Shown here piece after piece: positions 53,715 to 63,224 of a DNA stretch of 64,000 nucleotides. This stretch comes from Faecalicoccus pleomorphus DSM 20574 (GTDB lineage: Bacteria; Bacillota_I; Bacilli_A; Erysipelotrichales; Erysipelotrichaceae). Every line of letters starts with the position of its first letter. Position 1 is the first letter of the stretch. Where the stretch lies: positions 1 through 64,000 of the forward strand of contig NZ_ATUT01000006.1 of the NCBI RefSeq assembly GCF_000420345.1. Direction: 5' to 3'. The position numbers and the translations under genes are program-made. The notes under the pieces are model-generated. The model made no database searches, was not told the DNA's origin, and saw only the letters and a list, made by a program, of their open reading frames with translations.

Positions 53715-53739
53715 TTTGCGAAACTTATTGTACCTTATC
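53715..53739 (-). repeat. Right terminal inverted repeat of the IS256-family element
   Basis: On the minus strand starts GATAAGGTACAATAAG and ends TTTCGCAAA. Confidence 0.65.
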
Positions 53740-53800
53740 CTTCCGGCACATTTTCAGTTTGATGTGGCCGCTGGATAAACTTATGTTCTTATAACCCTAA

Positions 53801-53847
53801 AACCCGTGATGAACAGTGCGTTATGCCTGTCCATCACGGTTTTTTTC
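53801..53847. terminator. Hairpin terminator between the IS and the coiled-coil gene
   Basis: CGTGATG / CATCACG with flanking AACC/GGTT and one bulge; a T7 run follows on the plus strand and TTTT on the minus strand. It may end the coiled-coil gene on the minus strand. Confidence 0.55.
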
Positions 53848-53850
53848 CTG

Positions 53851-54144
53851 TTATTTCAGTTTTGCGAGAATTTCATCGGCACTCATGCCTTCGGCAAGCA
53901 GCTTTTTCAGAACGGATTCCGCTTCTGCCTTTTTTGCTTCCAGCATTTCCACTTCTTTTTCGACTTTCTTCAAAGCAGCCTTCTTCACTTTCAGATCAGC
54001 TTTCAAAGTGTCAATGTTTGCGGTGATGGATGCGATCTCAGTATTCAGAGACGCAATAGCTTCCTGCTTTTCTGAGATCTGGGATGCGTAGTCTTTGGTA
54101 ATATTAGTTTTGGGACGGTTTTTGCTGCCTTTCGTTCTGGGCAT
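53851..54144 (-). CDS. Small coiled-coil protein
   Basis: The 97-residue protein starts MPRTKGSKNRPKTNITKDYA (basic) and then forms a heptad-like coiled coil (KQEAIASLNTEIASITANID to VKKAALKKVEKEVEML). It ends in an acidic helix that reads LLAEGMSADEILAKLK. Similar short proteins occur in accessory regions of gut Firmicutes. I know no function. GAGGTTATCACCT precedes the ATG. It may be carried as cargo between the IS and the polysaccharide cluster. Confidence 0.7.
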   Translation of the reverse strand: MPRTKGSKNRPKTNITKDYASQISEKQEAIASLNTEIASITANIDTLKADLKVKKAALKKVEKEVEMLEAKKAEAESVLKKLLAEGMSADEILAKLK

Positions 54145-54241
54145 AGGTGATAACCTCTTTCTTTTTTTAGTTGTTTAAGTATAACACTGTACGGGTATGA
54201 GGGCAATATAAGTCTCCAAACAAAAGCATATACGAATGCGC

Positions 54242-54661
54242 TCATTCAATAAATGCCTTGATCTTCGTAAACATATCAAGATAATCTACATACATATCTG
54301 AAACAGAGTCCACCATGTTTAAGTATGTATTCAGCATTCCGGCTGCAACCGTTTCACTTTTATCATCAGTTCGTTCTATAAGCCGATTTCCAATTAAATC
54401 TTCCAGACCGATTACAAAGCTTTTAATGTTATCTTTAAGCATCGCAAATTGGATAGTTTCTGAAGCTTCTGCTGCATAATCATCAAATTCAATATGCTCT
54501 AATTCCGGACGAGTTGGTTTCTTTTGAGAAGCAAATTCATTCTTCATCATACCATACATATCGCTTCTTACACTTTCCAACTTTTCCTTTATCTCTTGAT
54601 AGAATGAGTCTACATATTCGCGAACACTCTCTTCATAATCATCACCCGTTAATTTGATCAA
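54242..54661 (-). CDS. Hypothetical protein, TTG start
   Basis: The 139-residue acidic, largely helical protein (EYVDSFYQEIKEKLESVRSD, then DNIKSFVIGLEDLIGNRLIE) matches no family I recognise. The only start before the first internal ATG is TTG at 54661, two codons after a stop, so the gene may be truncated at its 5' end. AAAGGA lies upstream with a long spacing. It lies between the IS-proximal genes and the polysaccharide operon. Confidence 0.5.
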   Translation of the reverse strand: MIKLTGDDYEESVREYVDSFYQEIKEKLESVRSDMYGMMKNEFASQKKPTRPELEHIEFDDYAAEASETIQFAMLKDNIKSFVIGLEDLIGNRLIERTDDKSETVAAGMLNTYLNMVDSVSDMYVDYLDMFTKIKAFIE

Positions 54662-54770
54662 GTATCATATAAGCTTATCCTTTATAATCAAGTATTAGGC
54701 TCCTTGCACTTGGGGTGACATCAATGTGTGACCTTAGATAAACGCACTACCTGACACCTTAGTTTACCTT

Positions 54771-55757
54771 TCAAAAATTTCCCAAAACAAACTTGTTCGT
54801 CATCGGAATTTTTCTTACAATTTTTTTTGAAATCACTACCGGAAATATAATTCCAGCCACGAAACTAATCAGAAAACACAGATAACCATTCACACCCAAT
54901 TTATTCAATAAAACAACTCTCACAGAGACTTGAAATATATTGGCCATAATATAGATATCCATACTATATCTTCCAAGTTCCTTCAAAATCTTATTCTTCT
55001 CCAATATATGAGCAGCCCCGTATACTACCATTATCCCTAATATTGCCGTCAAAATTTTAAATATGTTTTTCCCATCAATATTCATACACATATTAAGAGC
55101 AATCAGTAGCCCACCCCCGATGATAATCAGCGGTTGATGATTGTCAAAATAGACTTTACCAGAAGCCACGGGCAAGTTCTTCCTGAATAATGCACCTAAA
55201 ATATAGAACAGCGTTTCAAACATAAAATTTCTCAAAAACGCATTATCGACAAACACCGATGAAACCGCCATTATCAATGAGAGAAGAAAAGTAATGTGTA
55301 AAGAGAATTTTCCAGCATTACTCATCACGCAGAGAAAAACAGCATTAAGAAATAGAACATACAATGTCCACAATTGGCTGTTCGGATTGTCCCCACCCAA
55401 AAAACCAAGCACAATGTAACTTATGTCTACTCGTTTTGTTACATAATCCGCCATCAAAAGTTTTATAGGGATATAACATATTCCAACAAAAAAGTAAGGA
55501 ATCATCAGCCTTTTAAATCTTTCCAGAATATATGCTTCTTTTTCATGTAATTGCCGTTTCTGAAGAGCTTTTATCCCGCAAAATCCTGAAAGAAAAAAGA
55601 ACAATGGCATATGAAAGCTGTATATAATCTGAAAGATTTTTCCGAAGATGGGAACATTTGGCGTCGTATCCGCTATTGCATGGCCAAGTACCACGAAAAT
55701 AATCCCCAGACCCTTTGCCGCATCAACCCAATCGTAATGTAACGTCTTTTCTTGCAT
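54771..55757 (-). CDS. Acyltransferase family 3 membrane protein
   Basis: The 328-residue protein has about ten membrane helices. Its N-terminal DWVDAAKGLGIIFVVLGHAIADT carries the His typical of OatA/WecH-type O-acyltransferases. FHMPLFFFLSGFCG follows. It would add acetyl or similar groups to polysaccharide. It is the last gene of the polysaccharide operon on the minus strand. AGGAGG precedes the ATG region. Confidence 0.88.
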   Translation of the reverse strand: MQEKTLHYDWVDAAKGLGIIFVVLGHAIADTTPNVPIFGKIFQIIYSFHMPLFFFLSGFCGIKALQKRQLHEKEAYILERFKRLMIPYFFVGICYIPIKLLMADYVTKRVDISYIVLGFLGGDNPNSQLWTLYVLFLNAVFLCVMSNAGKFSLHITFLLSLIMAVSSVFVDNAFLRNFMFETLFYILGALFRKNLPVASGKVYFDNHQPLIIIGGGLLIALNMCMNIDGKNIFKILTAILGIMVVYGAAHILEKNKILKELGRYSMDIYIMANIFQVSVRVVLLNKLGVNGYLCFLISFVAGIIFPVVISKKIVRKIPMTNKFVLGNF

Positions 55758-55785
55758 AAAAACTTCCTAACCTCCTCACACTGAA

Positions 55786-57249
55786 TCACTGATTAGACTT
55801 CTTCAGCTTTTTCAATATAGGACTCCATACCATATTTAGTAATTCGATGAGCATTTCATACCGAAATGCCAACAGCACCACCGCATATACTCCAAAGAAC
55901 ACCAGCGCCGTGATAAATAATGTTGCAAATGTGCCAACATGGAGTATTGAAGAAATCAAATAATATCCTACTGTTCCCAATATCGTTGCAATCACAACTT
56001 GCACCGTTCCCTTGGTCGAAATTGCTCCCCGAATATAATTTCGTGTAAAAAAGACCTGCACGCAGAATTGTGTAAGCTCAGCAAACAGTGTTCCAATTGC
56101 CGCACCATTTGCACCCATTTGTGGAATTAAAATGACGTTGAGAATTATATCGACCACTGCACCACAAGAGACAGAAATCGCAAACTTCCATTCTCCTCCA
56201 GTTGGTATCAGTATTTGCATTCCCGTTATATTAGAGAGGCTTGAAATTAGCATTATCGGCATTAGGATTCTCATCGGTTTTGCCGCATCTGCATATTCCG
56301 CTCCTGACAAAAAAACAACAGATGGTTTTGCCGCAAGAATAAAATACACCATCATCGGCACAGCTATCATAATAATTGTGCAATAAGATTTCTTTAGCAG
56401 TCTTTTGAACTCCTTCCAATTTTCGCCCGCGATATAAAACGAAAGTCTTGGTAGCAACACCGTCCCTACCGATGTAATAAGGGTCGTTAGTACTGTCCGG
56501 ATTTTTACCGCAGCCGAGTAAATTCCAACTTGGAAATCTCCACACATAAAGCCAAGCATTACACTATCCAAACTAGAGTATACATTAACCGCTAAATATG
56601 TCGCAAACATCGCCAATGTTGGCTTAATATGCTGCTTGCAGTCATAGTCCCCATACCATTTATATGTAATAAAGTTTCGTGAGTAGATGATGTTAAGTAT
56701 ATTACCGCCCACGTTTGCAAATACTGTTATTACAGCATATTTATAGCTGTCTGCCGGACTATGAACAAACAAAAACATTAACACTACGCCTATGAATTTA
56801 AATGCAATGGATCTCTTTGTAATATAATCATATCGTTCAATCGCCGAATACAGCCAGTTCATACCGACTACATTCAAAATCATATTCCAGCTATAAATAA
56901 ACAGAAGCTTCCACTCTTGGTGATATCTCGGCACCACAAAAATAGAAATCACCAGCGCAATACAGGCAATCGTTGTTGTGACCGCATTAATCAGCAAAAG
57001 CTCATGTACTGTCTTTGATAATTTTGTTCTATCTTCTCTAACCCTGGCACATGCCTTTATGCCATATGTCGAAAGACCCAAAGTTGCAAAAAGAGAAAAA
57101 TAAGTCAGTGATGCTGAAGCAAAATTCAGCTTTCCGTTAGTCTCTACTCCCAACACGCGGGAAATGTATGGAAATGCAATCAGAGGAAATATTATATTAG
57201 CTACTGATAGTATGCCATTGACGATAGCGTTATATTTAATGGATTTCAT
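55786..57249 (-). CDS. Wzx-type polysaccharide flippase
   Basis: The 487-residue protein has 12-14 helices, IVNGILSVANIIFPLIAFPYISRVLGVETNGKLNFA at the N-terminus, typical of the MVF/Wzx (PST) family. It would flip undecaprenyl-linked repeat units across the membrane. Its start overlaps the HAD gene stop by 14 bases. Glycan specificity cannot be told. Confidence 0.88.
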   Translation of the reverse strand: MKSIKYNAIVNGILSVANIIFPLIAFPYISRVLGVETNGKLNFASASLTYFSLFATLGLSTYGIKACARVREDRTKLSKTVHELLLINAVTTTIACIALVISIFVVPRYHQEWKLLFIYSWNMILNVVGMNWLYSAIERYDYITKRSIAFKFIGVVLMFLFVHSPADSYKYAVITVFANVGGNILNIIYSRNFITYKWYGDYDCKQHIKPTLAMFATYLAVNVYSSLDSVMLGFMCGDFQVGIYSAAVKIRTVLTTLITSVGTVLLPRLSFYIAGENWKEFKRLLKKSYCTIIMIAVPMMVYFILAAKPSVVFLSGAEYADAAKPMRILMPIMLISSLSNITGMQILIPTGGEWKFAISVSCGAVVDIILNVILIPQMGANGAAIGTLFAELTQFCVQVFFTRNYIRGAISTKGTVQVVIATILGTVGYYLISSILHVGTFATLFITALVFFGVYAVVLLAFRYEMLIELLNMVWSPILKKLKKSNQ

Positions 57250-58990
57250 CTAATTTCTTGCTCCAGTTAAACTCGTTTCTCAACAATCTTGTTTGAATTA
57301 GTTTTACAATTTTCGCCAGCAAAGGTATGCTCCACTTCAAATGTACTTTTTCACAGTACATCTCATACATCCTAAAATAAGCTATAAGACTTGCTTTATT
57401 TAATTTCAGCCATACCAGTTGTGACTTGATGCTGTTCTTTTTCTTTTGCACATTTGCATAAACATGTTTATCCTTTGCTTCATACTTGATACGCGCTATT
57501 CTATGTTCTTTATTTTTATTCAGCATCATGTCAACATACTGTTCCGCGCAATACTCTGTAAACTCTTGAATCAAATAACCTGTTGTCCCACACAATTCCA
57601 TATATCCTTTAAAATTACATTCGATCTCATCTCTTGTTTTTCTCAGTTCCATATAAACCATCTGGGCGGACTGATTATTCTCGTATGCCGGAAGTCCTTC
57701 GTTACTATAGCCATAAACACTTCCGTGATCTGCAGTCAAAAGTTTTTCTTGTAAGAAGCTATCATATATGAAGCAATCATATGCTACTGTTTTGAATGGA
57801 TAAAAGCTAAAAATCAGCCCTCTTTTTTCGCTATTATGCGCATTTAATGCAAGTTCATTTGTCCCAATATAATAACCCACAATATTTGTTGCCGGCCACA
57901 ACGCATGCAACATATCCTGCATAGTGCCCTTCCATCCAACATCAACTAACACAATCTTTGCTGTTGACTTTTCTATTCCTTCCCGCTTTAAATACTTGTA
58001 GAAATTATTCCTTTGATTGCTATCCTCCATTACATTATTTAGTGCATATCTCGAAACACATAAATAATGAGTTTCAATCTCTGAATTTCCCTTCCACAAG
58101 AGATAATCATCAAATAACTTTTTTAAATATTTTCCTTCTCTTGAAAGAAAATATAGCTTTCTTTCTCCTTCTCTGCAAACAGTTCGGTACAATTTCTCTA
58201 CGAACAAGTATAAAACCAGTGAATAATTTGAATAAGGCTCTTGATTGCTCCTTATAATACTCTCCAACTGCTCCTTTACATAATGTTCTGTGTAGTCTAC
58301 TTGGTCATCATAATATTCTTTATAAAGAGCCATAATGCCGCATTCGTTCGGTTTTTCATAATCGGATTTTTCATTGTCTCCTATCATCACAATTTCACTT
58401 TTATTACCCGCTTTTAAAGCAACATCTTCATATATTGAGCCGTCACTTTTTCTCTTATCCAAATCCGAAGAAACAAATATCTCATCAATATATTCGGAAA
58501 TTTTATGGACTTTTAGGAATTTTTCAAAAGCACATTTAGGCAAATAAAAGTCCGATATTATCCATATAAATTTTCCTGCCTTTTTAGCTTCAATTATATT
58601 TGAAGCCATTTCTTTATCCAGAAACTGATTTTCAATTTCTATCTCAATATCACATTTTAGCGCTTCTTCTACAAAATCTATATCAGACAGTTGGTCAGGA
58701 AGGAACATTTCCGTCACTTGCATTACAGCGCGATATGTTGCTTCCCGTTTGAAATCGCAAATTTTTCGCGCATATCCTTCAGCTTTTTTTCTTGCTTCAA
58801 ACAACTGCTGCGATGAAATGTCTCTGCCCTTTGCCAAAAGACGTTCACTCAACCGTGCTGCCCACAGTCTTTTTATATTATTTTCATGTATCTTGCGATG
58901 GACGATTGTGTCGAAATAGTCCAAGCATACAATTTTTATATCCGGTCGCGCTATTATCCGGTCAAACTTTTCCTTGGAATACTCTTCCAT
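57236..58990 (-). CDS. HAD-family protein of polysaccharide clusters (COG5610-like)
   Basis: The 584-residue protein has an N-terminal HAD domain: motif I VCLDYFDTIVHR (Asp24 nucleophile, Asp27), a helical cap, IWIISDFYLPK, and motif IV MIGDNEKSDYEKP. A second domain (about residues 260-584) contains LYFLSREGKYLKKLFDDYLL and IVLVDVGWKGTMQDMLHAL. This layout matches the COG5610-like proteins regularly found in capsule and O-antigen loci. The reaction is unknown; phosphatase or phosphotransferase activity is likely. It overlaps the Wzy-like gene by 29 bases. Confidence 0.75.
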   Translation of the reverse strand: MEEYSKEKFDRIIARPDIKIVCLDYFDTIVHRKIHENNIKRLWAARLSERLLAKGRDISSQQLFEARKKAEGYARKICDFKREATYRAVMQVTEMFLPDQLSDIDFVEEALKCDIEIEIENQFLDKEMASNIIEAKKAGKFIWIISDFYLPKCAFEKFLKVHKISEYIDEIFVSSDLDKRKSDGSIYEDVALKAGNKSEIVMIGDNEKSDYEKPNECGIMALYKEYYDDQVDYTEHYVKEQLESIIRSNQEPYSNYSLVLYLFVEKLYRTVCREGERKLYFLSREGKYLKKLFDDYLLWKGNSEIETHYLCVSRYALNNVMEDSNQRNNFYKYLKREGIEKSTAKIVLVDVGWKGTMQDMLHALWPATNIVGYYIGTNELALNAHNSEKRGLIFSFYPFKTVAYDCFIYDSFLQEKLLTADHGSVYGYSNEGLPAYENNQSAQMVYMELRKTRDEIECNFKGYMELCGTTGYLIQEFTEYCAEQYVDMMLNKNKEHRIARIKYEAKDKHVYANVQKKKNSIKSQLVWLKLNKASLIAYFRMYEMYCEKVHLKWSIPLLAKIVKLIQTRLLRNEFNWSKKLDEIH

Positions 58991-60215
58991 TATTTTTTTC
59001 CTTTCTATTTATCCATCCAATCAATAGTGCCCATGTCAAAAATGCCCCTTGTTGTATAGGGCCTCTGACTACATAGGTATTCGCCACTGCAGCAACTGAA
59101 ATCGCCACCAAAATATTGGAATACACCTTATCTGCTCTATGTTTGACCATGTACAATCCCTTTTTGGCATTTCCCATAAAGAGCCAAAGTAGTGCGGCCA
59201 CACCAATTATACCGCCCTTTATAAGCATTGTATAAAACCCATTGTGTAGCAACGGAATTTCGTTTCCATCAACAACGCCAGCCCATGAATATGGCACATA
59301 CTGAATTTCCACACCTTTTCCCATACCTTCTCCAAATAGCTGTGAGATTACCCATTCACCTTTCCATTGTTCCTTGGCTGATTGGATTTCATATGCTCTC
59401 CAGTTATTCATCGCACTTCCAACAGATGTGATTTTCTGCGACGAGTCCACCTCATCAAAGGAATTCAAAACCTTATCCATCAGCGGAGATTTTATGCTGT
59501 CTGGCATTATATAAAAAACCACCACAAGCGCGACCGTTATTGAAAAGAATAGCTTGACAACTTTTTTTATCTTCGTTTGGTTCTCTGCCTCTCTGCCCTC
59601 CATAAATAGCAGTACTGTAAAAATGATCATCGGCTGGAGAATCGCAATGCGCCCTAAAGACAAAACTACATTGAGCGTCATTAACACAACTATCATGCGG
59701 TCTATTTTTTCCCCCACATAAACTTCCTTGTGCAAAAAGACGCATATGGCTGAAATCGGCAAAATAAACCCAAGATCGTAAACATTAAGACCAAATACTA
59801 AGCGCAAATTGTTAAAATCCAACGAGCCTTTTCCAATAAAAAACAAAAAATTCTTTAATGTTATAAATGTTCCATAAAGAAAAATCGTCTTTTTAATATC
59901 CATTTCCGGATTCTGTGCTGACTCACTCGCTCCAATAAAAATCCACAAAACCGTTGGCAAAATGTAATACAAATCCCGAATCACATTTCTTGTTGTGTAC
60001 AGGAAGAATCCAACAAGTGTCGTATACGCAATAACACAAACATATAGTCTCAATCCCGGAACTCTTGGGAAAACAACCTTTCCCTTCAATTTTATTACAA
60101 GAAGAAAATAGTAACAAATTGAAAGAATGAAAAACTGTGTCGGTGACAAAAAAGTCCCTGCCATCATTATAAGTAACATCTTTTTACATATCTTTTGATT
60201 GCCTTTCTCCATCAT
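58962..60215 (-). CDS. Wzy-like O-antigen/capsule polymerase
   Basis: The 417-residue protein has 11-12 predicted helices and a large extracellular loop in the second half. That loop holds HNGFYTMLIKGGIIGVAALLWLF, a feature of O-antigen polymerases/ligases. It would polymerise flipped repeat units. Sequence is divergent, as usual for Wzy, so the name rests on topology and context (flanked by Wzx, glycosyltransferases and acyltransferases). It overlaps the frameshifted acyltransferase gene by 32 bases. Confidence 0.75.
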   Translation of the reverse strand: MMEKGNQKICKKMLLIMMAGTFLSPTQFFILSICYYFLLVIKLKGKVVFPRVPGLRLYVCVIAYTTLVGFFLYTTRNVIRDLYYILPTVLWIFIGASESAQNPEMDIKKTIFLYGTFITLKNFLFFIGKGSLDFNNLRLVFGLNVYDLGFILPISAICVFLHKEVYVGEKIDRMIVVLMTLNVVLSLGRIAILQPMIIFTVLLFMEGREAENQTKIKKVVKLFFSITVALVVVFYIMPDSIKSPLMDKVLNSFDEVDSSQKITSVGSAMNNWRAYEIQSAKEQWKGEWVISQLFGEGMGKGVEIQYVPYSWAGVVDGNEIPLLHNGFYTMLIKGGIIGVAALLWLFMGNAKKGLYMVKHRADKVYSNILVAISVAAVANTYVVRGPIQQGAFLTWALLIGWINRKEKNNGRVFQGKV

Positions 60216-61270
60216 ATCTCCTCATTTTCAAGCGCTGTGTCAAAGCGTCTCTTCCCTTTATAATTGTCAATGGGATCAAAATTCCGCATAAAAAATAAAT
60301 CGCTTTCCATCCAAAATTTTCTTCTTCGGTTACGCCATACATTTCCAACCAATTTATGTTTCTTCCCTGAAAAATGATTTGAAGTATATTGCCAACTTTA
60401 AAGCCTAAATATTGTGTTCCCAATACAAACATTGTGTGTTGCCCAATATAGACAAAACATCTTTTCAGTTTACTGGTGTAATTATCAACAAGCTGTGCCA
60501 TATCCAACGTTAGAATAATTCCTGCACATCCGGCTGGAAGGATAATCCACGAAAATCGTGGCCAATCTGCCCCCCCGAATTCCAATTATTAATATACCTA
60601 TTGACAAAGCAGCCGTAATCACCGTTTCTTTTTTGTTCTCTATATTTCCCTTTTGCGGTTCCAGATAGGTATGTGTCATATACCCAAGATGATACCAAAA
60701 AAGTAGCACAAGTGCTCTATTCAGCATTCTTGGCAAATCAATCGTTGAAAAACCAAGTAGCATTAAGCAGACGCATACAATCATCACATATATATTGGCT
60801 TTGTTTTCATCTATCACGTATTTACTTATGCCAAAGCGAATACAGGCGTATAAAATCGTAAATTCCAGCATTGCAATCAAATACCACATCGGTCCCGGAA
60901 GACTTTCTCCGCCACCCATTGTCGCAATTGCGATGATTTGATGTACAAAGTCTTTTCCATTGTAATATTTCTGATTACTAAGCTCTCCATAAATATGAAT
61001 TTTATAAAGCAAATTATGCAGCAACAAAAAAACAAAATTATATGTGAGAAAAGGAACATAGCATCCCTTGATTTTCTTTTTTGTATGATTCCAAACTTGA
61101 TTTAATTCCGTATTATATTTTTCACGGTATAACAATCCGGACAGAAATGCAAACAGCGGCATGTGAAACTGTGTCCATACACCACTCAGTATTTGAGCAT
61201 GAAACAGAACAACAATTGTCATTCCCAGTCCTTTTGCAATATCCAGCTGTGAGTTTCTCTCCTTTATCAT
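60184..61270 (-). pseudogene. Acyltransferase family 3 gene frameshifted at a G7 run (possible phase-variable gene)
   Basis: The first part (from the ATG at 61270) reads MIKERNSQLDIAKGLGMTIVVLFHAQ with the catalytic-type His and FHMPLFAFLSGLLYREKY. It continues in frame to ILIIGIRGG. There the frame is lost at GGGGGGG (minus strand, 60576-60570). The remaining protein (GGADWPRFSWIILPAGCAG to the end near 60184) reads on in another frame. With six or nine G the parts join into about 361 residues, the family's size. The single lesion in a homopolymer, in a surface-polysaccharide gene, fits phase variation. A sequencing error is the main alternative. The start overlaps the GT2 stop (ATGA). Confidence 0.8.
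60570..60576 (-). repeat. Homopolymer G7 at the acyltransferase frameshift
   Basis: Seven consecutive C on the plus strand, seven G in the coding strand. Length seven leaves the gene out of frame; six or nine restores it. Confidence 0.85.
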
Positions 61271-62136
61271 TTCATCTGCTTCTCCCATAATTTATACTGC
61301 AGGTTTCTTGAAAACATTGCCATTTTTATCTGAAAAGAATTATAGCCACTGTACTTTTGAATATAATACAATCTACTTTTCAAAAAAATCTGCATTTTAC
61401 TTGCGCTATTTCCCGGTTTTTTATGGTTATAATGTTCATGGTTGGCCGTCACTTCATGAATATAAAGTTCTTTGTATCCGTTATTCACTACACTCTTTGC
61501 GAGAATCGGTTCCTCACAGTACATAAAAACAGTTTCATCCAAATAGTTTGCCTTTTCCACATATTCTCTGGAGATAAAAAAGCAGCATCCACTTACTTTC
61601 TCGCAATATCCCGTCTTATCCTCAGCGCGATAGCCATCCCACATACCAAGTTTTTGTTTTACCATCTCCAATGGCCAAAAGATCTCCTCAAATGGTGTCA
61701 CTTCCCTCATTGGATTCTGCTTTTCTCCCGATGGCAGTCTGATGTCTGTTCCCACAACGGCTGCATCTGGCCATTTTTCAATTTGTGCCATCACATAAGA
61801 AACATATTCCGGATCTCTTAGTTCGACATCTGGATTGATGACAATCATCCAGTCAGCATCACACTTGACAGCCTCACGAAGCCCTACGTTATTACCAGCA
61901 GAGAATCCTCGATTCTCATTATTGAAAATCAGCTGAGCACCTGTCGCACATTCAATATTTTTCAGTGCAACTTTCTCATTAGGATCAGGAGATGCGTTAT
62001 CCACGATAATGGTGGTCAAATTCTGATATGTCTGCTTTTGAAGATACGCTACACATTTTTGGCAGTCGCCGCTTGAATTATAATTCAATATGACTGCTGT
62101 AACCTTTCGATTTTCACTGTTTCTACTATTTTTCAT
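61267..62136 (-). CDS. GT2 family glycosyltransferase (rhamnosyltransferase-like)
   Basis: The 289-residue enzyme has the GT-A fold: VTAVILNYNSSGDCQKCVAYLQKQ, TIIVDNASPDPNE, GFSAGNNVGLREAV and the DxD-like WMIVINPDVELRDPEYV. The C-terminal membrane-proximal helices are short. It transfers an activated sugar to a lipid-linked acceptor; the rhamnosyltransferase resemblance is general. It overlaps the upstream kinase gene and the downstream acyltransferase by four bases each. Confidence 0.9.
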   Translation of the reverse strand: MKNSRNSENRKVTAVILNYNSSGDCQKCVAYLQKQTYQNLTTIIVDNASPDPNEKVALKNIECATGAQLIFNNENRGFSAGNNVGLREAVKCDADWMIVINPDVELRDPEYVSYVMAQIEKWPDAAVVGTDIRLPSGEKQNPMREVTPFEEIFWPLEMVKQKLGMWDGYRAEDKTGYCEKVSGCCFFISREYVEKANYLDETVFMYCEEPILAKSVVNNGYKELYIHEVTANHEHYNHKKPGNSASKMQIFLKSRLYYIQKYSGYNSFQIKMAMFSRNLQYKLWEKQMK

Positions 62137-63224
62137 AATCCTTGTAGTCCTTGCTTAAGCTGATATAAAATTTGGGCTTTTTGATTTGCGATTTTAATAT
62201 CGTCACAGCATCCACGCATTATATAAAGCGAAATGTTATCAATCAAATACATTTTATACTCTTCTATGCAACTCTTGTACTTTTTAAGAAAGTCCGCTGC
62301 TATTTCATCGGCAGACATTCTTTTCTCATATATTGCCGTTTGTGTATAGAAATGCCATCTATCAAGGCATCTTGGCGCATGCCTATGTGCATATTCAAAA
62401 TCAAACACAAAAAGATGTTGATTCACCATACAAGTATTCCATGGTGTAAAGTCCCGATGACAAACTCCCCATAGTACCTGCTGATTTTTATACTCTTGTA
62501 GGATTGCATTTGCTGTTTTTAAAACGCAATTACGGTACTCAGCGCTCAACTCATCTACATTATCTATAATGAAAACTAATGATTTGTAAAAATCTGTTTT
62601 CTCAAATGCAATGTGCTCTCTTGTTTTATCGTACATTTCCTGAAGGAAGTGTTCGTGTTCCTTTCCAAACTCATGAATTGTTTTTGAACCCGGCTTTTTT
62701 TTAGTTGTCTGTACAAACGCTCTCTCATTATCATTAAGTAAAAAAATTCCTTTACATTGCGGAACATTTTCCACATTGCATTGTTTAAGTACATTTAGGA
62801 TATTTTCTTCATTTTGAAAGAGATTAAAAACTCTATTGGAAGTGCCAATTTTGCAGTATCCACATATTTTGTCTCCATCAAATATTTGCACTGTTACTTT
62901 TTGATCCGTTGATGGAGTACCCCAAAAAACAGAAACTTCATATTTGTCATACAACGCCTTTAGCAAATCCTGAAACGGATCTGAAAATATCAAGTCACCC
63001 GGTATACTTTCCGGAACGATTCTACTGCCGAACATTTTAGACAATACCGGCATTCCATATTTTAATATTTTTCCTTTTGCTCCAGAAGGCTCATAGATTT
63101 CAAGCCCAACTCTCATATTTTCAACCGGAATCGACCATTCTTTTCCATCATGATTAGAAAAAGTGATATACCGATATCCAACATTCGATTGAGATACTTT
63201 GATACTCTTTATGTTATTGTGCAT
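62133..63224 (-). CDS. APH/choline-kinase-like phosphotransferase
   Basis: The 363-residue protein has the Brenner-type motif VCHRDFTPWNTCMV (about residues 253-267) and the metal-binding LFVFDFEYAHR, the kinase core of aminoglycoside phosphotransferases and choline kinases. The N-terminal half is less conserved. In a polysaccharide operon it may phosphorylate a sugar or polyol used in the repeat unit; that is inference. It overlaps both neighbours. Confidence 0.75.
   Translation of the reverse strand: MHNNIKSIKVSQSNVGYRYITFSNHDGKEWSIPVENMRVGLEIYEPSGAKGKILKYGMPVLSKMFGSRIVPESIPGDLIFSDPFQDLLKALYDKYEVSVFWGTPSTDQKVTVQIFDGDKICGYCKIGTSNRVFNLFQNEENILNVLKQCNVENVPQCKGIFLLNDNERAFVQTTKKKPGSKTIHEFGKEHEHFLQEMYDKTREHIAFEKTDFYKSLVFIIDNVDELSAEYRNCVLKTANAILQEYKNQQVLWGVCHRDFTPWNTCMVNQHLFVFDFEYAHRHAPRCLDRWHFYTQTAIYEKRMSADEIAADFLKKYKSCIEEYKMYLIDNISLYIMRGCCDDIKIANQKAQILYQLKQGLQGL

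Larger units (their letters stand above)
52383..53739 (-). mobile_element. IS256-family insertion sequence
   Basis: A 1.36-kb element with one transposase gene and 25-bp imperfect terminal inverted repeats (52383-52407 and 53715-53739, about 17 of 25 positions match, sharing TTTCGCAAA). Its G+C content is visibly higher than the surroundings, a sign of transfer. The flanks share TCCGGC but no perfect 8-9 bp target duplication is seen, so rearrangement after insertion is probable. Confidence 0.85.

Noticed and set aside
52376-53747. Target-site duplication of the IS (TCCGGC on both sides).
   Set aside because: Only six bases match and 8-mers differ at two positions, so a true 8-9 bp duplication cannot be claimed.
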